Part shown: piece after piece, positions 18,762-26,962 of the stretch
Layout: every line of letters begins with the position of its first letter
Position numbering within the stretch: position 1 is the stretch's first letter
NCBI GenBank assembly: GCA_963847085.1
Contig: CAWJYO010000008.1
Coordinates: forward strand, 62,001-126,000
From: Ilyomonas sp963847085
GTDB taxonomy: Bacteria; Bacteroidota; Bacteroidia; Chitinophagales; Chitinophagaceae
Length of the DNA stretch: 64,000 nt
Direction of reading: 5' to 3'
The notes under the pieces: generated by a model
What the model was told of the DNA's origin: nothing
Databases searched by the model: none
Seen by the model: only the letters and a program-made list of their open reading frames with translations
Position numbers and translations under genes: made by a program

Positions 18762-20270
18762 TCACTGCATCATCGCCAGCAATTCATCCACATATTGTCT
18801 GTCATTACTCAGGCGTGGTATCTTGTGTTGCCCGCCCAGCTTGCCTTTCAGCTTCAGCCAGCGGGAGAACAACTGTTTGGGCAAACTGTGTACAACGGGC
18901 ATTCGCAAAGCAATGTCTTTATGCCGTTTGGCTTCATAATCGCTGTTGATACTTTTTAAAGCACAGTCAAGTTCATAGGCAAATTGTTGAGTGGTATTGG
19001 GTGTTTTCTCAAACTCAATCAACCATTCATGTGTGCCGTTGGTATTGTTAGAAAAATAAAGCGGTGCGGCTGTATAATCGTTCACAATCGCTCCTGTTTT
19101 TATACAGGCAATGGCAATCGCTTTGTCGCTGTTATCAACAATTACTTCTTCACCAAAAGCATTCATAAAATGACGGATGCGACCACTTACTTTTATGCGG
19201 AAAGGAAAGAGGGAAGTAAATTGAATGGTATCGCCTAACAGGTATCGCCATAAGCCACCGTTGGTTGAGATAACAGGTGCGTAATTTTTGTTTAATTCTA
19301 CTTTATCGAGGCCAATGGTTTTCGGTTGCGCCTTGCCCCATTCTTCCATTGGCATAAACTCATAAAAGATGCCGTGTTGTAAAAACAAAGTCATACCGTC
19401 ATCATAAGGGTTGCATTGCGCAGCAAAAAATCCTTCGCTTGCATTGTACATTTCCAAATAATGAATATCGCCGCCTATCAGGTTTTGAAACTGCTCTTTA
19501 TACGGCACAAACGAAACGCCGCCATGCATATACAATTCTAAATTGGGCCAAACTTCTTTCAAACAATTCTTGCCTGTGAGGCCTAAAATGCGTTTGATTA
19601 AAATAAGCGTCCATGTGGGTACGCCGGAAATAGAAGTTACATTTTCGCGAACTGTATTTTCTGCAAGCGCTTCTATTTTAGTTTCCCATTCATCCATCAA
19701 TGCAATAGAAAGTTCGGGCGTGCGCAGCCATTGTCCCCAAAACGGTGTGTTTTGTAATAGCACTGCGCTCAAATCGCCATACGATACTTCTTCGTTCAAC
19801 TGGCTCATTTGGTGGCTGCCGCCAATCACCAACCCTTTTCCCGTAAGCAAATCACTGTCAGGATACGCATTGTAATAAGCTGTTACCACATCTTTAGCGG
19901 CGGCATAATGGCATTCATAAAGACTTTCATCGGTAACAGGTATAAACTTGCTTTTATCGCTTGTGGTGCCGCTGCTTTTGGCAAACCATTTTACCGGCGT
20001 ATTCCAAAGCATGTTTTCTTCGCCCTGCATAAGGAGCTGAATATAGCTTTTAATATCATCGTATTCGTTAATGGGAATATGTTCTTTAAAAGTGCGGATG
20101 TTGAAGATGTTGTGAAACTGATGTTTGCGTCCAAAGCAAGTGTATTGCCCGTGTGTAATTAATTCCTGAAGCACCTGCCGTTGCGAAGCGATTGGATCGT
20201 TCATCCAATCTTCTATACGGCTGTAGCGCAATCTCGCAAGGCGCGAGATGGCAGGACTAATCAGTTTCAT
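18762..20270 (-). CDS. GH3-type acyl-acid-amido synthetase (auxin-responsive GH3 superfamily)
   Basis: GH3-family enzymes are adenylating ligases of the ANL superfamily that join carboxylic acids to amino acids; the best-known ones act on plant hormones, but bacterial homologues are of unknown substrate. The 502-residue protein has the ATP-binding motif WFAKSSGTTSDKSKFIP (about residue 92), MYNASEGFF (about 285) and the conserved YLLGDTIQF, followed by GRIRHFMNAFGEEV of the C-terminal lid. Length is normal for the family. It stands alone on the minus strand with no biosynthetic neighbours, so the substrate cannot be inferred. In Bacteroidota this gene is common in single copy, which argues against a recent plant origin. 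Confidence 0.9.
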   Translation of the reverse strand: MKLISPAISRLARLRYSRIEDWMNDPIASQRQVLQELITHGQYTCFGRKHQFHNIFNIRTFKEHIPINEYDDIKSYIQLLMQGEENMLWNTPVKWFAKSSGTTSDKSKFIPVTDESLYECHYAAAKDVVTAYYNAYPDSDLLTGKGLVIGGSHQMSQLNEEVSYGDLSAVLLQNTPFWGQWLRTPELSIALMDEWETKIEALAENTVRENVTSISGVPTWTLILIKRILGLTGKNCLKEVWPNLELYMHGGVSFVPYKEQFQNLIGGDIHYLEMYNASEGFFAAQCNPYDDGMTLFLQHGIFYEFMPMEEWGKAQPKTIGLDKVELNKNYAPVISTNGGLWRYLLGDTIQFTSLFPFRIKVSGRIRHFMNAFGEEVIVDNSDKAIAIACIKTGAIVNDYTAAPLYFSNNTNGTHEWLIEFEKTPNTTQQFAYELDCALKSINSDYEAKRHKDIALRMPVVHSLPKQLFSRWLKLKGKLGGQHKIPRLSNDRQYVDELLAMMQ

Positions 20271-20586
20271 AGTGGCAGCAAATTAGAAAATGATATGTAA
20301 ATATGATGAAAAGATTTGAGATTTTAAAACCTGGTTCAGTTAAACTGTGTCATATTTTTGAAAATAAAGTCTCGCGGAACGATAGCATTCTCAATTGTTT
20401 TTATGTCGCAGCAGGGTCTTCATAGCAAAGCCTTGTGCATTAGCATGAAACCCTGAGGTAAATGTGATTGCTACTGCAATCCTTATAATGCACCGGCACA
20501 AAATGCACAGCCCTTTGTAATTCATAAAAGTCTGCGCTGCTCCATTCATACTCCTGCTGTTCTTACTCATCAGTCGCACCTGTTTT
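20271..20586. other. Intergenic stretch without an assignable gene
   Basis: This gap lies between the GH3-type gene and the end of the esterase gene. A 72-codon frame on the minus strand (20391-20609) overlaps the esterase and lacks a known domain, so it is not called. No hairpin with a T-run is visible. Confidence 0.4.
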
Positions 20587-21705
20587 TTATTTCTTAGTCT
20601 TTGCCCCACCGTAATCCTTCCAAAGCCATTCTAATGCTTCGGGTAGTGTTTGCTCTTTTACATTGTGGTCTACATGGCCGGCATTACGGGCAAATACAAA
20701 CTGGTATGCGTAGCCTTTCGCAGCCAGTACCTTCGCCATGTTTTCGTTGGCTACTACCCAATCGTGCATATTGTCGCGCATCACGTTCGGGTTATAAAGA
20801 TCTTTGTCGCCTACCTCCATCCAGATGCGTATTGGCTTTTTCGGGCTATTGGGAATCAGATGTTCATGAAACTCCCAGGCACCATGTGGTGTTTCGGGGT
20901 TGTATGGCCATTGCTGGTTGATGTATGTGCCCGAATAGGTAAGCACACGATGGTACCATTCCGGGTGGTACCATGCCATTATCAGGGCACAGGAGCCGCC
21001 GGAACTTCCGCCCATCGTTGCGCGCCCGTTCGGGTCTTTGGTCAGCTTCACATTGTAATTCTTTTCTACCAGGGGTAACAGTTCATTCTCAATAAATTCT
21101 GCGTACACGCCCGACATGGCATCGTATTCCAGCCCGCGTTCGCTGCCCTGTGCATCACCACTGCCATTGCCAACCGAAATGGCAATCATTGCCGGTACTT
21201 TCCCTTCGGCAATCAAATTATCCAGGGCTGTAAAGAGCTGGTGATCGGGGCCGTCGGTTCCAATGATAAAAGGCGCAGCAGTGCCGGGCACATACTGTTT
21301 GGGAACATACACTTCTACATGACGGGTGTACGGTGCAGGATGGCTGGTAGTAACAATCAATTTAGCAGGATTGGTAGAGTCTGCATTACCAAAGGTACCC
21401 GGCTCGCGGGCAATGCCCGGATACCTTTTACTGTCCTGCGAATTCATAGTAAACTGGTAAACGGTACCCTGTGGCACGTTAGCATTCACAACCATCTCCG
21501 CTGCAGGAGGGTGGGTAGGCCCGAGTATAAAGTTGCCATTGGAATCGGGCGAAGGAACAGTACCATCCGGCAGGTCAGTGGCTTTCACATAGCCGGGTGT
21601 ATGTGGGTCGCGAACGGGCTGAGCCGTCAAACGGTTGCCGTTCAATAATAGGGTTAGCAAAATGCCCAATAAGGTAATGCGGGTAAGTATCCTGGTAGCT
21701 TTCAT
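20587..21705 (-). CDS. Secreted alpha/beta-hydrolase esterase (enterochelin-esterase/CE1-like)
   Basis: This 372-residue exported esterase has a signal peptide (LLGILLTLLLNGNRLTAQ). The N-terminal part resembles the beta-sandwich domain of enterochelin-esterase-type proteins, and the C-terminal part is an esterase_D/CE1-like alpha/beta hydrolase. The nucleophile elbow is GGSSGGSCAL (about residue 232), the acid region is WMEVGDKDLYNP (about 293) and the catalytic His is probably in GHVDHNVKEQTLPEALEWLW near the end. Its base composition is visibly more GC-rich than the neighbouring genes (runs such as GCGCGCCCGTTCGGG), which may mark acquisition by transfer. Substrate (feruloyl or acetyl ester, or siderophore) cannot be settled here. 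Confidence 0.85.
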   Translation of the reverse strand: MKATRILTRITLLGILLTLLLNGNRLTAQPVRDPHTPGYVKATDLPDGTVPSPDSNGNFILGPTHPPAAEMVVNANVPQGTVYQFTMNSQDSKRYPGIAREPGTFGNADSTNPAKLIVTTSHPAPYTRHVEVYVPKQYVPGTAAPFIIGTDGPDHQLFTALDNLIAEGKVPAMIAISVGNGSGDAQGSERGLEYDAMSGVYAEFIENELLPLVEKNYNVKLTKDPNGRATMGGSSGGSCALIMAWYHPEWYHRVLTYSGTYINQQWPYNPETPHGAWEFHEHLIPNSPKKPIRIWMEVGDKDLYNPNVMRDNMHDWVVANENMAKVLAAKGYAYQFVFARNAGHVDHNVKEQTLPEALEWLWKDYGGAKTKK

Positions 21706-22031
21706 GTATGCTTCGTTGGTATTCTTCGCTAATAAAAATATACTTTTTATTAAAAGCCGGTTGATTTGCTGTTACGATAGGCACAAGCGGATGCTTGCGC
21801 CAGAATGGGGTACAATGAGTGCCGTAGGGTCTCATGCCGTTGCACAAAAGCTCGGATATGAAGACCCCGCTACGACGCAGAATTGAGGCCGTGTTATCTT
21901 ATCGCATCGTCCCTAAAGGAGACGATGCCGGAAACGGAAAATTTTAATTTTTAGGTGTTGGAAAATGAAATAATTCTTTGTTCGTTTAAACTTCGTTGCC
22001 ATCAGAACTAAAATACGGCAATCCAAAACTG
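21706..22031. other. Intergenic region before a secreted hypothetical gene; holds a palindromic repeat copy
   Basis: No gene was recognised. A dispersed palindromic repeat lies at 21893-21940 (listed separately). The rest is A/T-rich and contains no clear terminator. Confidence 0.5.
21893..21940. repeat. Dispersed repeat with hairpin, copy 1
   Basis: This repeat has a second copy at 23120-23167 with about 45 of 48 bases identical. The core is GCATCGTC and GACGATGC (21904-21911 and 21921-21928), an 8-bp perfect stem with a 9-base loop containing CCTAAAGG-like bases. Both copies are followed by GGAAACGGAAA. Confidence 0.75.
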
Positions 22032-22931
22032 ATGAGTTTCAAAAAACTTTTATCCCTTTTTTGTTTTATAAGTGGATGTTTGAGTGAATCCAATGCGCAA
22101 GAGGTAACGTTGACAGGTACTTATACGGGTGCACTTTACCAAAAATTTCAATCGAAGCCACTTATGTTTACTATGGTGTTAAACATAGTAAACATAAAAG
22201 GACAGTCATTTACCGGAACGGTCAAAAACGTATCAAACGATGGTAACAATTATTATGTTGTATATAATATTCAGGGTAGTGTAGAAGGCAATGTGATTGA
22301 GTGGAATGATGTTTCAATTGCAGAAGAAAAGAGTGGTTCCGAAATAAATTGGTGTAAGCAATTAATAGCAGGTAAAATAAAAATAGCCGATGATAGTATC
22401 GTTTTATCAGGCGATTGGAAAAATGATGGAAAAATGTTGTTCTACAAAAAAACACTCATGCTAGATGCGGGCGGTTGCTATCCGGGAAGTTTTAGAGTTG
22501 CCAAAAAAAACGATACGAAATCCTTACCTTCCAAAAATAAGGATAGCATAGTTCCAAACATTCAAAGTAAAAAAACATCGGACAGTACATTTCTTACAAG
22601 AAAAGTAGACATCAAAGAAAAATATGAGGTCGTTTCAGATTCAATTAAACTGTTTTTTTATGACAATGGCATAATTGACAATGATACGATTAGTGTTTAT
22701 TATAACCATGTTTTGATACTGAATCATCAACGACTTTCATATACGCCTATAATAGTTACAATACCAATTCTAAAAGGTGGAATGAATGAACTCCAAATGT
22801 TTGCTAATAATGAAGGTGATATACCTCCTAACACAGCTTTGTTAGTATTTTATGATAATCGAATTAGAAGAGAAATCACACTTAAATCGGATCTGAAAAC
22901 GACCGCTGCACTCATATTCACTAAAAAATAA
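22032..22931 (+). CDS. Hypothetical secreted protein, about 300 residues
   Basis: No family is recognised. ATG 22032 begins a signal peptide (FKKLLSLFCFISG...ESNAQEVT); the TTG start upstream is rejected because it adds a charged leader. The N-terminal half (LTGTYTGALYQKFQSK, NIVNIKGQSFTGTVKN, EWNDVSI) has the strand pattern of a lipocalin- or C2-like beta domain. A Ser/Lys-rich linker (about residues 170-200) leads to a C-terminal domain with SVYYNHVLILNHQRL and ITLKSDLKTTAALIFTKK, reminiscent of short proteins that carry a C-terminal beta domain in Bacteroidota. Codon use is A/T-rich, unlike the esterase upstream. Function unknown. Confidence 0.75.
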   Translation: MSFKKLLSLFCFISGCLSESNAQEVTLTGTYTGALYQKFQSKPLMFTMVLNIVNIKGQSFTGTVKNVSNDGNNYYVVYNIQGSVEGNVIEWNDVSIAEEKSGSEINWCKQLIAGKIKIADDSIVLSGDWKNDGKMLFYKKTLMLDAGGCYPGSFRVAKKNDTKSLPSKNKDSIVPNIQSKKTSDSTFLTRKVDIKEKYEVVSDSIKLFFYDNGIIDNDTISVYYNHVLILNHQRLSYTPIIVTIPILKGGMNELQMFANNEGDIPPNTALLVFYDNRIRREITLKSDLKTTAALIFTKK

Positions 22932-23077
22932 AGCTTTACCTATTCCACATCGTACCCCTCTCTCAGCAAAGCTTATATTACATTATGGCTCAGCTTCCAC
23001 TCCGCGTGTGGCTGTGCCTACGCTAGCGTTCGCACAAAGCTTGCAGCTATCCAATAAATACATCTTTTGTGGTTTAA

Positions 23078-23103
23078 GCATCGTTTCTCAGCGAGGACGA
23101 TGC
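23078..23103. repeat. Palindrome of the GCATCGT/ACGATGC type
   Basis: GCATCGT (23078-23084) pairs with ACGATGC (23097-23103) around a 12-base loop. Its arms are the same heptamers as those of the repeat at 23131-23155, but the loop differs (TTCTCAGCGAGG), so it looks like a variant member of the same family. Confidence 0.65.
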
Positions 23104-23119
23104 GTTGCATTTAGACAGT

Positions 23120-23167
23120 TTTATTTTATCGCATCGTCCCTAAAGGAGACGATGCTGGAAACGGAAA
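23120..23167. repeat. Dispersed repeat with hairpin, copy 2
   Basis: This is the second copy of the repeat at 21893-21940, with the stem at 23131-23138 and 23148-23155. It differs from copy 1 at only a few positions (for example GATGCT versus GATGCC). It sits 27 bp after the variant palindrome 23078-23103. Confidence 0.75.
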
Positions 23168-23336
23168 GCTGATTAATGATTTACAGCCGATGATTACAAC
23201 GTCAAGCCCCAATTTTGCAAATGCAATATTAGTAGGTGTGTTTCTACCTTTTGTTATGAATTTAATTTTTGATAATCTATATATTTTATATGGGAGCCAT
23301 TTGATTTAAATCATATTTAAAGTAAACTAGAAAAAT

Positions 23337-23846
23337 CTAAAAGGTTTCCTTTTGGGGTTTTGGACAATATGATTGTAACACTTTAAGTGCAGTATTCACC
23401 CTTTCTTTTAAATTTTCTTCTTGGTCAAAATTAAAGGCTATATATAACCGGTCGACCTTGATATTAGATAAGCATTCAGTATCCCAAATATAAATTGAAG
23501 CAATCTTTGTATGGATAACGTCGGCATCAATGCTAGTAATATCTAACAATGGGATAAATATTGTAGTATAAGATGATCCTTTAAAGTTTCGATTTAACTT
23601 AAAATATAGACCATAATTCCTAATTTCGACCAGGTGATTTCGATAGATACTCCAAGTATCGAAACATTTAAAATCCTCATAATTGTGCATAACAGTCTTC
23701 GGTAAGTCAAGGTGACTGAAATCCATATATGCTTTTAGCTTTGTTACCAACCAATCTTTACTATCCTCATAACTAGGTTTTGAATCTTGTGCGTATGTAA
23801 AGTTGAAAAAGGGCAAAAACACAACAATAAAAAATATTCTTTTCAT
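23337..23846 (-). CDS. Hypothetical secreted protein, 169 residues
   Basis: No family is recognised. The N-terminus is a signal peptide (MKRIFFIVVFLPFFNFTYAQDS). The mature part has LVTKLKAYMDFSHLDLPKTV, a beta-rich segment (SIYRNHLVEIRNYGLYFKL, TTIFIPLLDITSIDADVI) and a helical tail (NLKERVNTALKVLQSYCP). The tail resembles a family of small Bacteroidota proteins that compare predicted values of adjacent residues, but I cannot name it. It shares orientation and style with the next gene (23901-24299) 54 bp upstream, so the two may form an operon. Confidence 0.65.
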   Translation of the reverse strand: MKRIFFIVVFLPFFNFTYAQDSKPSYEDSKDWLVTKLKAYMDFSHLDLPKTVMHNYEDFKCFDTWSIYRNHLVEIRNYGLYFKLNRNFKGSSYTTIFIPLLDITSIDADVIHTKIASIYIWDTECLSNIKVDRLYIAFNFDQEENLKERVNTALKVLQSYCPKPQKETF

Positions 23847-23900
23847 AACATGAAATTAAGCCTGTTAGTTAAATTAGTTTATGCTGTAAAATTTTATTAA

Positions 23901-24299
23901 TTAAAACGAAACTTTGTAAACAGTAAAGTCCTTTTCACGATAAGTTGCTAATACTTTTCTTAAAGCTTCATTTGCCTCCTCAGAAGTATTAAAAAAACAA
24001 TCATTTTCTGTTCCATAGATACAACCATTCCCGTACGGGTCTTTGTCCTTTTGTGTCCTTATTTCTACTTTCATTTCATTGGCTTTACTACCGGCTTCAA
24101 TTTTTAAAGATTCAAGAAAATTATCTTTGATACATGATATTACTATCGAGCAATTTTTATATTTAGCTGTGCTTTTTACATTACTGACATACAATGTTTT
24201 AGTATCGTTGTTATATGCATACCCGAAACAATACCTATCTTGACAAAAAACAAAGTTTGAAACGAGAATTAGCCCAATAATAAAAATGAGAGATTTCAT
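23901..24299 (-). CDS. Hypothetical secreted protein, 132 residues
   Basis: No family is recognised. It has a signal peptide (MKSLIFIIGLILVSNFVFCQD). The mature part contains five cysteines (in YCFGY, KNCSIVISCI, NGCIY and NDCFFNT) that could form disulfides in the periplasm. The C-terminus (SEEANEALRKVLATYREKDFTVYKVSF) looks like a helix followed by a strand. It is upstream of the 23337 gene in the same direction. Together they resemble small accessory secreted proteins often placed in variable regions. Confidence 0.65.
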   Translation of the reverse strand: MKSLIFIIGLILVSNFVFCQDRYCFGYAYNNDTKTLYVSNVKSTAKYKNCSIVISCIKDNFLESLKIEAGSKANEMKVEIRTQKDKDPYGNGCIYGTENDCFFNTSEEANEALRKVLATYREKDFTVYKVSF

Positions 24300-24545
24300 G
24301 ATTTAATTTTTTAGAATTTTTTTATTTTTCAAGTTTTTACATTCTGCGTCATTATCGTGGTTGCTTCCAAATAGGACGCTATGTTTTTATAAATTGTTCT
24401 ACAATTGAAATTAAAATTTATTGGTTTTCTTCCAAGAGCCACTGAATAAACCGTTTGATCGTAACACGATGTTATTGCTTGGGGATGTTTTAAATAGATT
24501 TAGAAAGTTCATCAACAGGTTTATTTCACTTTCAAAATCTGTCAA

Positions 24546-25127
24546 TTATACCCCGATGATTTCAACCTCTATGTTGATAGGTGAAGTATTACCTTGATTT
24601 AAAATTAAATCAGTGGTAAATTGATTGAATTTATTTTGTAATTTTTCCATTGCCTCATGCTTATAGCTGTTTGTAACAGTACAATTATCCAAATCGACTT
24701 TAGTGCCAATCAGTATACAGCCTTCAATATCACTCGTAAAGTTTCCTATATGAATTTCAATATGCTCTCGACCAGGTACGTTAAATAATTCAATTCTCCA
24801 TCCTAAAGATCCATCTGTTCTTATTTTGGCTTCATAGGAGCCTTTAGGAACTGATGATAAATTATTTTCATTGTTTTTATCTGGTAATTCTAGCGTATAA
24901 GCCATGACTTCGCCGTTAACTAAAATATATCCTTGGGTGCAATCATCCCCTTTTACTTTGCGGTCGATAGTAATCTTGAACAGATTAGTCGCGTTTTTGC
25001 TTGGTTTAACTTCGATAGATTGTAATAGTGTAAATGACCAGTTTTGGATTATTTCAACCGACCCAACCAAATGAGTTGCAAAACCAATCCAAACAATGGC
25101 CATTAAACTTTTATGAAAGGTAAACAT
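24546..25127 (-). CDS. DUF5675-family protein
   Basis: DUF5675 proteins occur in phages and Bacteroidota; the activity is not established to my knowledge. ATG 25127 is chosen over the longer frame (25289) because it starts with a membrane or signal segment (KSLMAIVWIGFATHLVGS), and the extra 54 residues look like non-coding DNA. The domain is readable as FKITIDRKVKGDDCTQGYIL, YTLELPDKNNENNLSSVPKG, then VPGREHIEIHIGN and DIEGCILIGT (about residues 60-145), followed by a helical tail. The start choice is uncertain because the gene has been placed in a degenerate region. It faces away from the TonB remnant by 200 bp. Confidence 0.75.
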   Translation of the reverse strand: MFTFHKSLMAIVWIGFATHLVGSVEIIQNWSFTLLQSIEVKPSKNATNLFKITIDRKVKGDDCTQGYILVNGEVMAYTLELPDKNNENNLSSVPKGSYEAKIRTDGSLGWRIELFNVPGREHIEIHIGNFTSDIEGCILIGTKVDLDNCTVTNSYKHEAMEKLQNKFNQFTTDLILNQGNTSPINIEVEIIGV

Positions 25128-25327
25128 TTTAAATAGTTTTTTATTTTTAAAGTTAAATGTTAATTGAACAAAACCTCGCTCTCGCGCAAGCGTCCCGCAT
25201 GTGCGTCTTATTGAAAGCGTCCGCTCATAACAACCTCTGTGTTTCCCAACTACACTTTGACACAGTTTGTTGAATAGACCCTCTTTCAAAAATGATTCCC
25301 TGCTACAATTAAAACAATACTTTCTTT

Positions 25328-25570
25328 TTACAGGTTAATTGCCACCTTCGCATACAACTTTCTTCCATTAAAACCCATTTGTACAGGATCCCAGGCAGCA
25401 CCGGCTTCACCATCGTAAGCCGATAAACGCGCACCAGGCACAATGCCATAATTCGGATGCACATTGAACAAATTATCGGAATCAATAAACAAAGTGCCAC
25501 CTTTGAAAAGCTTGTAGGATATATAAACATCACTTACCACTTTGCCGTTGTAATTAAATTGCTCCAACAC
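25328..25570 (-). pseudogene. Remnant of a TonB-dependent receptor (C-terminal barrel end only)
   Basis: About 80 residues match the end of a TonB-dependent outer-membrane receptor: SDVYISYKLFKGGTLFIDSDNLFNVHP and WDPVQMGFNGRKLYAKVAINL, with the terminal aromatic/hydrophobic strand intact. Everything upstream (the plug and most of the barrel, normally more than 600 residues) is missing: the receptor sequence ends near 25570-25580, next to a 10-bp hairpin (25586-25608), and no upstream half is found in 25609-26190. I infer a deletion remnant; a contig mis-join could give the same picture. Confidence 0.75.
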
Positions 25571-25585
25571 CTGTTTACCCCAACT

Positions 25586-25608
25586 CAGCGAAGTGTTCCA
25601 CTTCGCTG
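25586..25608. repeat. Perfect 10-bp hairpin at the TonB-receptor breakpoint
   Basis: CAGCGAAGTG (25586-25595) and CACTTCGCTG (25599-25608) form a perfect stem with a TTC loop, followed by CCTTTTATTTC on the plus strand. It lies exactly at the point where the receptor similarity stops. Confidence 0.8.
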
Positions 25609-26194
25609 GCCTTTTATTTCAGTTTGCAACTGAGCTATCAATAATTCAAATTCTTTCTTTCTACTCACCGTAGCTTATCATTATTAATGAAGCAGCTTGC
25701 AGCTACAAAAAAGCCGCTATCCGGAGAACTCTAAAAAAGCCCTTCAGATAGCGCGGCGGCAGGCTTCGCATAGTTGGGTTAATCACCCACTATGCAAATT
25801 GCACGATGTTTGACTAGTAAAAGGGAAACGAATGTATGAAAAGCATCAAACAGCAACTCATTGAAAGAGGCTTTCTTTTCATTGGTCTCACGGCTGCTTT
25901 TTATTTTATTCATATTCTATCGTATCAGGTTGAAAAACGCCGTAAGGTTAATATTTGGTAGTTTGGCGCAGCAAGGTCTTCGGTGCAATAGCTTGCTATC
26001 CAGAAAGTTCCGCAGGGCTCTCTGGATGTTAAATACAAACTATACTCTGTTTAATCTTCCTCCACTCCGCCTAATCTCCCACTACATTCCCACACCAGCC
26101 AAATCTCAAAATTTGCCACGCCTTCACAAATGCGAACCATAAATGGAAATGGTTTTTCCTTACTTTCATACTATAAGAAGGAATAAAAAAGAAC
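25609..26194. other. Degenerate intergenic region with a second hairpin
   Basis: No gene could be supported. A 93-codon frame at 25861 has no recognisable domain and a membrane-like start only. An imperfect hairpin occurs at 25768-25795 (GCATAG...CTATGC with TGGG/CCCA inside). The stretch 25700-25760 is G/C-rich compared with its surroundings. Confidence 0.5.
25768..25795. repeat. Hairpin (GCATAG/CTATGC) in the degenerate region
   Basis: GCATAG pairs with CTATGC and TGGG with CCCA, with one bulged T and a loop around TTAATCA. There is no T-run, so it is not a typical terminator. Confidence 0.55.
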
Positions 26195-26962
26195 ATGCAA
26201 AACGCAGTTTGGGGCAACCGGTATAAAGACTGGACAGACATACAGGAAGAAAGAAGCAAAGACGGGTATCAGTTTGTGTTAGATACCTTGTCGTTACACC
26301 CTTCGGTTACCCTGCTGGATGTGGGTTGTGGTACAGGTTTTTTTTGTAAGCTGGCAAGCGACAGGGGAGCTACGGTTACCGGCATAGATGCCACACCCGT
26401 ATTTATTGACGAAGCCAAACTGCGATTGCCAAACGCTTCTTTTGTTTTGGGGAATATGGAAACGCTGCCGTTTGAAGAAGGCTCTTTTGGCGTAGTATGC
26501 GGCTTCAATTCGTTTCAGTATGCATCGGATATAGAAACGGCACTCGCAGAAGCAAAAAGGGTATTAGCACCGCGCGGCAAACTGGTGATTATGATTTGGG
26601 GTAAAAAAGAAGACTGCGAATGCGCAGGCTTGTTGAAAGCGATAGCCACTCTCTTGCCATCCGCAACGGCCGAAAATGCGGGACCTTTTGCTTTGTCCGA
26701 GAACCACCTGATTGAGCAAATCTTATTAAAAATTGGATTCAGAGAAACAAAGGTTACGGATATACCCTCTGCCTGGGATTATCCCGATGGGGAAACGGCG
26801 GTAAAAGGATTGATGGCGTTGGGTGCGGTATCCAAAGCGATTGAAAGGGTAGGAACCGATAAAGTGGAAGCCGTAATTAGAAGTGCCGTTCAACCTCACT
26901 TACAAAAAAACGGGCATATTGTTTATTACAACAAATACCGCATCATCATGGCTGAAAGATAA
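26195..26962 (+). CDS. Class I SAM-dependent methyltransferase
   Basis: This 255-residue cytoplasmic enzyme belongs to the class I SAM methyltransferases (UbiE/Methyltransf_11 type). The SAM loop is VTLLDVGCGTGFFCKLA (about residues 38-54), followed by the acidic residue in GIDATPVF and NASFVLGNMETLPF (motifs II/III), then GFNSFQYASDIETALAEAKRVL and KLVIMIWGK. The C-terminal part (about 145-255) is a substrate cap. It stands alone between two unstable regions, and no neighbour hints at the substrate, so small-molecule methylation is only inferred. Confidence 0.88.
   Translation: MQNAVWGNRYKDWTDIQEERSKDGYQFVLDTLSLHPSVTLLDVGCGTGFFCKLASDRGATVTGIDATPVFIDEAKLRLPNASFVLGNMETLPFEEGSFGVVCGFNSFQYASDIETALAEAKRVLAPRGKLVIMIWGKKEDCECAGLLKAIATLLPSATAENAGPFALSENHLIEQILLKIGFRETKVTDIPSAWDYPDGETAVKGLMALGAVSKAIERVGTDKVEAVIRSAVQPHLQKNGHIVYYNKYRIIMAER

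Larger units (their letters stand above)
22932..23336. other. Repeat-rich intergenic region
   Basis: No gene is visible. It carries two palindromes (23078-23103 and the repeat at 23120-23167) within 90 bp, plus a G/C-rich patch near 22990-23045 (GTGGCTGTGCCTACGCTAGCG) that is unlike the flanking A/T-rich sequence and could be remnant DNA. Confidence 0.5.

Noticed and set aside
20391..20609. 72-codon minus-strand frame next to the esterase
   Set aside because: It overlaps the esterase stop and shows only a signal-peptide-like stretch; no conserved features.
21575..21847. 90-codon minus-strand frame upstream of the esterase
   Set aside because: It overlaps the esterase signal peptide and the upstream repeat; the residues look like translated intergenic DNA.
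24546..25127. DUF5675 gene plus the small secreted genes as a prophage remnant
   Set aside because: DUF5675 also occurs in phages, but no integrase, capsid, tail or lysis gene and no attachment site is visible around it.
25861..26142. 93-codon plus-strand frame in the degenerate region
   Set aside because: It has no recognisable domain, an implausible basic/Leu-rich composition, and lies in repeat-containing DNA; only the frame length supports it.
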